Both the position numbers and the translations under genes were made by a program. Under the pieces are notes generated by a model. The model was not told the DNA's origin and did no database searches. It saw only the letters and a program-made list of their open reading frames with translations. From Bacteriovorax sp. (GTDB lineage Bacteria; Bdellovibrionota; Bacteriovoracia; Bacteriovoracales; Bacteriovoracaceae), in assembly GCA_014377485.1 (NCBI GenBank), contig JACMPM010000126.1, positions 1 through 64,000 on the forward strand: a DNA stretch of 64,000 nt. Direction: 5' to 3'. Of the stretch, positions 61,019 through 64,000 are shown one piece after another; positions within the stretch are counted from its first letter, which is position 1, and every line of letters starts with the position of its first letter.

Positions 61019-62041
61019 ATGGATAATGAAAACAGAGAAGATAACGAACGAATTGTAAGTACTGATGTCAACACTGAAGAAGTTAAGCATGAAGTGCTTC
61101 TGCGTCCAACAGATTTCAGCGAATACGTTGGTCAGAAAAAAGTTGTTCAAAACGTTGAAGTAATGGTCGAATCTGCAAAAATTAGAAATTCAGCAATGGA
61201 TCACGCTCTTCTTTCCGGACCACCAGGTTTAGGGAAAACATCTCTCGCAATGATAATTGCAAAATCTATTGGAAGCGATCTTCATGTTATATCAGGTCCC
61301 GCAATTGAAAAGAAAGGTGATCTAGCTGCGATTCTCACCAACTTAGGTCCGCGAGATGTTTTATTTATCGATGAAATTCACCGTATGAATATTTCGGTAG
61401 AAGAAATTCTCTACTCTGCAATGGAGGATTATCGTTTAGATATAGTTATCGGCCAGGGTCCATCAGCTCGTACAATGCAAATTCAAATTGCTCCATTTAC
61501 TTTAATAGGTGCAACTACTCGCTCAGGTCTTTTGTCCAATCCACTTCGCGATCGCTTCATGGCTCATTTGCATTTTGATTTTTATAATCATGAAGAGCTC
61601 GTAGAAATAGTGGGAAATAATGCAAAAAAACTTAAACTCGTTTTAGAAATATCTGCTTTAGAATTAATGGCCAGATGTGCTCGAGGAACTCCTCGTATCG
61701 CAAATAGAATTTTAAGAAGAGTTCGCGATTTTTCTTTAGTTAAAGGTGAGACTTTAATTTCAGAAGAATCAGTTAAAAAATCACTTTCTCTAATGGAAAT
61801 CGATAGTTTGGGTCTAGACCGAATGGATAGAAAAATTCTACAAGTAATTGAAGATTATTATAAAGGCGGTCCTGTTGGAATCGAAACTTTATGTGCAACT
61901 CTCGCTGAAGACCGTACAACGATTGAAGATGTTTATGAGCCCTATCTTTTAAAAGAAGGTTTTCTTCTCAGAACTCCTCGAGGGCGAGAAATTAGTCAAA
62001 AATCAAGAGATCACTTGCTTCGTCAAAATTCGATCAAGTAA
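61019..62041 (+). CDS. ruvB: Holliday-junction branch-migration helicase RuvB
   Basis: A 340-aa AAA+ ATPase. Walker A GPPGLGKTS (67-75, Lys73), Walker B DVLFIDEIHRM, sensor IGATTRSGLLSNPLRDRF and arginine finger region TPRIANRILRRVRDF are present, plus the C-terminal winged helix. N-terminal ~25 residues are an acidic extension compared with E. coli. Two bp after ruvA. Confidence 0.97.
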   Translation: MDNENREDNERIVSTDVNTEEVKHEVLLRPTDFSEYVGQKKVVQNVEVMVESAKIRNSAMDHALLSGPPGLGKTSLAMIIAKSIGSDLHVISGPAIEKKGDLAAILTNLGPRDVLFIDEIHRMNISVEEILYSAMEDYRLDIVIGQGPSARTMQIQIAPFTLIGATTRSGLLSNPLRDRFMAHLHFDFYNHEELVEIVGNNAKKLKLVLEISALELMARCARGTPRIANRILRRVRDFSLVKGETLISEESVKKSLSLMEIDSLGLDRMDRKILQVIEDYYKGGPVGIETLCATLAEDRTTIEDVYEPYLLKEGFLLRTPRGREISQKSRDHLLRQNSIK

Positions 62042-62051
62042 ATTTCAGGCT

Positions 62052-62507
62052 TCATTTTTTTTTAACAATCGCCATGATCAATTTTGAGTCACAAATCATT
62101 TTTCCATCTTCGTTAAGTATTTCAATTCTCCAAATTTGAGATGATCTACCAAGATGAATGGCTCGAGCTCTACCTGTAACCAAGCCTTTTGTGGCAGATC
62201 TTATGTGAGTCGCTTCAATATGTTGTCCGACGGCTATGAACTCTTTGTTATCAATACATAAACTAGCAGCAATACTTCCCAGGCTTTCGGCAAGTACGCA
62301 TGAAGCTCCACCATGGAGTAGTCGATATGGTTGAACTGTTCGATCATCGACTGGCATAGTCCCTTCAAGATAATCATCTCCAGAATTAGTGATAATAATG
62401 CCTAAGTGTGACAATAATGTAGATTGACTAAAATTGTTTAGAGACTCCAAGTCGATTGGATGTAGCCATATACTCATGAGAACCTCAGCAGGTAGGTGAT
62501 AATTCAT
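62052..62507 (-). CDS. Hotdog-fold thioesterase (PaaI/MenI-like)
   Basis: A 151-aa acyl-CoA thioesterase: YLEGTMPVDDRTVQPYRLLH and GGASCVLAESLGSIAAS give the hotdog active-site region with a His/Gly turn and Glu general base. C-terminal RSSQIWRIEILNEDGKMICD is typical. Hydrolyses a CoA thioester, substrate unknown; similar enzymes serve menaquinone or phenylacetate pathways. Convergent with ruvB. Confidence 0.88.
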   Translation of the reverse strand: MNYHLPAEVLMSIWLHPIDLESLNNFSQSTLLSHLGIIITNSGDDYLEGTMPVDDRTVQPYRLLHGGASCVLAESLGSIAASLCIDNKEFIAVGQHIEATHIRSATKGLVTGRARAIHLGRSSQIWRIEILNEDGKMICDSKLIMAIVKKK

Positions 62508-62740
62508 TGATTATATCCAAGACTAAAGAGATTTTACAATTTTGTTTGAAATATACACTCCGGACTCTAATTGAGAGGTATTATTGTATGAAGATGAACG
62601 GGTAATATCTACTCAAGTGGAATTGTCTTGGGCCAAGGGCTTTTTGGATTTATAATGAAATTGGTTGCCAATAAATTATGCAATCTGTAAATTGTTAACA
62701 CACAAAGATATTAATAATCGATTGAAGGTATATCAGCTAA

Positions 62741-63661
62741 ATGCTAAATCAACGCACAATTGCTAAAAAAATTTCGGTTACAGGAATAGGTATCCATTCT
62801 GGAAAGAAGGTTACCCTTACACTTCATCCCGCAGAAGCTGATTTTGGCGTCCAATTTCAGCGCGTAGACATTCCAAATGCTCCAGTTTTAAAAGCAAACG
62901 CTGAAACAGTTGGTGCTACAGAAAATAATACAACTATTGGTACAGGATCAAACGCCGTTCATACCGTTGAACACTTACTTTCAGCTTTTTATGGTTTTGG
63001 TATTGATAATGTTTTTTGTGAAATAAATGGTCCAGAAGTTCCAATTATGGATGGATCGGGTGCATCTTTTGTTTTCTTATTAAAGGAAACAGGAATTGTT
63101 TCACTTAATAAATCAAAAAAATTCCTCATCGTGTTAGAGAAAGTTCGTGTAGATGTGGATGACAAGTGGGCCGAGATTGAACCTTCGTCAAAATTAATTA
63201 TCGATTCAACAATCGTATTTGCTCATCCAACGATCAAAACTCAAAACAAAATTTTTGAATTTTCATGTGAAAACTATATCAATGAAATTGGAAGAGCGAG
63301 AACATTTGGACTTCTCAAAGACGTAGATGCTTTGAAGAGAAAAGGTCTTATTAAAGGCGGATCTCTTGATAACGCTATCGTTCTCGATGATTATAAAGTT
63401 GTTAACCCAGAAGGCCTGCGTTTTGTAGATGAATTTGTTCGTCATAAAATCCTGGATACTGTTGGTGATATTTCACTTCTTGGTTACGAAATTGCCGGAA
63501 AAATTACAACTTATAAATCAGGTCACAATCTGCATAATCTACTTTGCCGCAAGCTTCTTGCGACTCCGTCAGCTTTTGAAATTGTTTCAGCTGCTTCTCT
63601 TGAGCGCGAAACAGTTGAAGCCTTTGCACTCCCTAGAGCGCTGGCACCATCATTCCATTAG
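62741..63661 (+). CDS. lpxC: UDP-3-O-acyl-N-acetylglucosamine deacetylase LpxC
   Basis: A 306-aa zinc deacetylase, committed step of lipid A synthesis. NQRTIAKKISVTGIGIHSGK at the start, zinc-site HTVEHLLSAFYGFGIDN (His78), EINGPEVPIMDGSGASF, FVRHKILDTVGDISLLG (second zinc His and Asp) and SGHNLHNLLCRKL (catalytic His) are all seen. The 233-bp upstream gap holds no supported gene. proS follows 53 bp downstream. Confidence 0.97.
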   Translation: MLNQRTIAKKISVTGIGIHSGKKVTLTLHPAEADFGVQFQRVDIPNAPVLKANAETVGATENNTTIGTGSNAVHTVEHLLSAFYGFGIDNVFCEINGPEVPIMDGSGASFVFLLKETGIVSLNKSKKFLIVLEKVRVDVDDKWAEIEPSSKLIIDSTIVFAHPTIKTQNKIFEFSCENYINEIGRARTFGLLKDVDALKRKGLIKGGSLDNAIVLDDYKVVNPEGLRFVDEFVRHKILDTVGDISLLGYEIAGKITTYKSGHNLHNLLCRKLLATPSAFEIVSAASLERETVEAFALPRALAPSFH

Positions 63662-63714
63662 TTAAAAGTTTGTTGTATCATCATTTCAATTAAAATTATT
63701 CAAAGGCGAATCTC

Positions 63715-64000
63715 ATGAGACTCACTAAAGGTTTTTGGCAAACATATAAAGAAGTTCCAGCTGATGCTGAAATTCCATCTCATCAACTCATGCTACGGTC
63801 TGGATTAATTCATAAATCTGGATCAGGTCTTTATAATTATCTCCCGATGGGACTTCGCTCAATCCGAAAAGTCGAAAATATTATCAGAGAAGAGTTAAAT
63901 AAAATCGGATGTAATGAAATTACGATGACTGTCGTGACTCCGGGTGAGTTATGGCAAGAGACAGGTCGCTGGGATAAAATGGGCGGACTAATGTTACGCT
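63715..64000 (+). CDS. proS: Prolyl-tRNA synthetase, N-terminal fragment
   Basis: The first 95 codons; the gene runs out of the window. [20 protein letters not shown] is followed by [40 protein letters not shown] (class II motif 1) and [13 protein letters not shown]. This is the bacterial-type ProRS start. AAAGGCG lies a few bases before ATG. Confidence 0.95.
   Translation, partial: MRLTKGFWQTYKEVPADAEIPSHQLMLRSGLIHKSGSGLYNYLPMGLRSIRKVENIIREELNKIGCNEITMTVVTPGELWQETGRWDKMGGLMLR

Overview
The window is a gene-dense, AT-rich stretch of a Gram-negative, flagellated bacterial chromosome. It encodes LpxC, BamD, Lgt, LspA, a TonB-like protein and flagellar L- and P-ring genes. The gene content (a TIGR04565-like outer-membrane barrel protein, a CHASE2 kinase, an AmgK-MurU pair, fused isobutyryl-CoA mutase IcmF, many small lipoproteins and TPR proteins) and the low GC suggest Bdellovibrionota, probably a Bacteriovorax/Peredibacter-type predator. 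That assignment is an inference from gene families; no rRNA is present. I see no insertion sequences, prophage, integrase or CRISPR array, so this looks like core genome rather than an island.

Layout. 1-6.5 kb: end of ychF, a Slt-type lytic transglycosylase, a HAMP membrane protein, Mrp/ApbC ATPase and small or secreted proteins. 6.5-11.2 kb (minus): etfA-etfB-acyl-CoA dehydrogenase, folK, a previously hidden 58-aa lipoprotein and an outer-membrane barrel protein. 11.3-16.3 kb: LysM lipoprotein, an M48-like lipoprotein lacking its zinc motif, amgK-murU, a ferredoxin, a PilZ membrane protein and an unknown protein. 16.3-22.8 kb: an endonuclease-IV-like protein, then an operon of an HtpX-like protein (also without its zinc motif), CHASE2 histidine kinase and sigma54-type response regulator, followed by lspA-lgt. 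22.9-25 kb: a secretin N-domain-like protein, a Cys-rich lipoprotein and a ferredoxin. 25-31.4 kb: icmF with its cobalamin adenosyltransferase, an FHA protein, an ErpA-like carrier and a YgfZ-TPR fusion. 31.4-38 kb: a HExxH peptide-modification-like protein, tRNA-Asn, two orphan small genes and an ast-like operon. 38-41.9 kb: TPR/SH3, cyclic-nucleotide-binding, AI-2E-family, BamD and TPR proteins.

41.9-51.4 kb (minus) is a flagellar cluster in transcription order flgF-flgG-flgA-flgH-flgI-flgJ-flgM-flgN-flgK-flgL-csrA-fliW: rod, rings, rod cap, anti-sigma28, chaperone, hook junction and the CsrA/FliW post-transcriptional switch. 51.6-57 kb: xseB, a patatin-like lipoprotein without the nucleophile serine, class A PBP, a TonB-like protein and a small unknown gene. 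57.2-64 kb: gcvT-gcvH and folD (one-carbon metabolism), a hidden 57-aa membrane protein coupled to ruvC-ruvA-ruvB, a hotdog thioesterase, lpxC and the start of proS.

The most distinctive theme is envelope biology with catalytically degenerate enzymes. Two M48-like proteins and one patatin-like protein keep the fold signature but lack catalytic residues, and they sit beside a two-component system, peptidoglycan-recycling enzymes and a PBP. Other points of note are the HExxH protein, the YgfZ-TPR fusion, a lysine-aminotransferase-like enzyme in the ast-like operon, and a terminator-like hairpin that carries the ribosome-binding site of the next gene.
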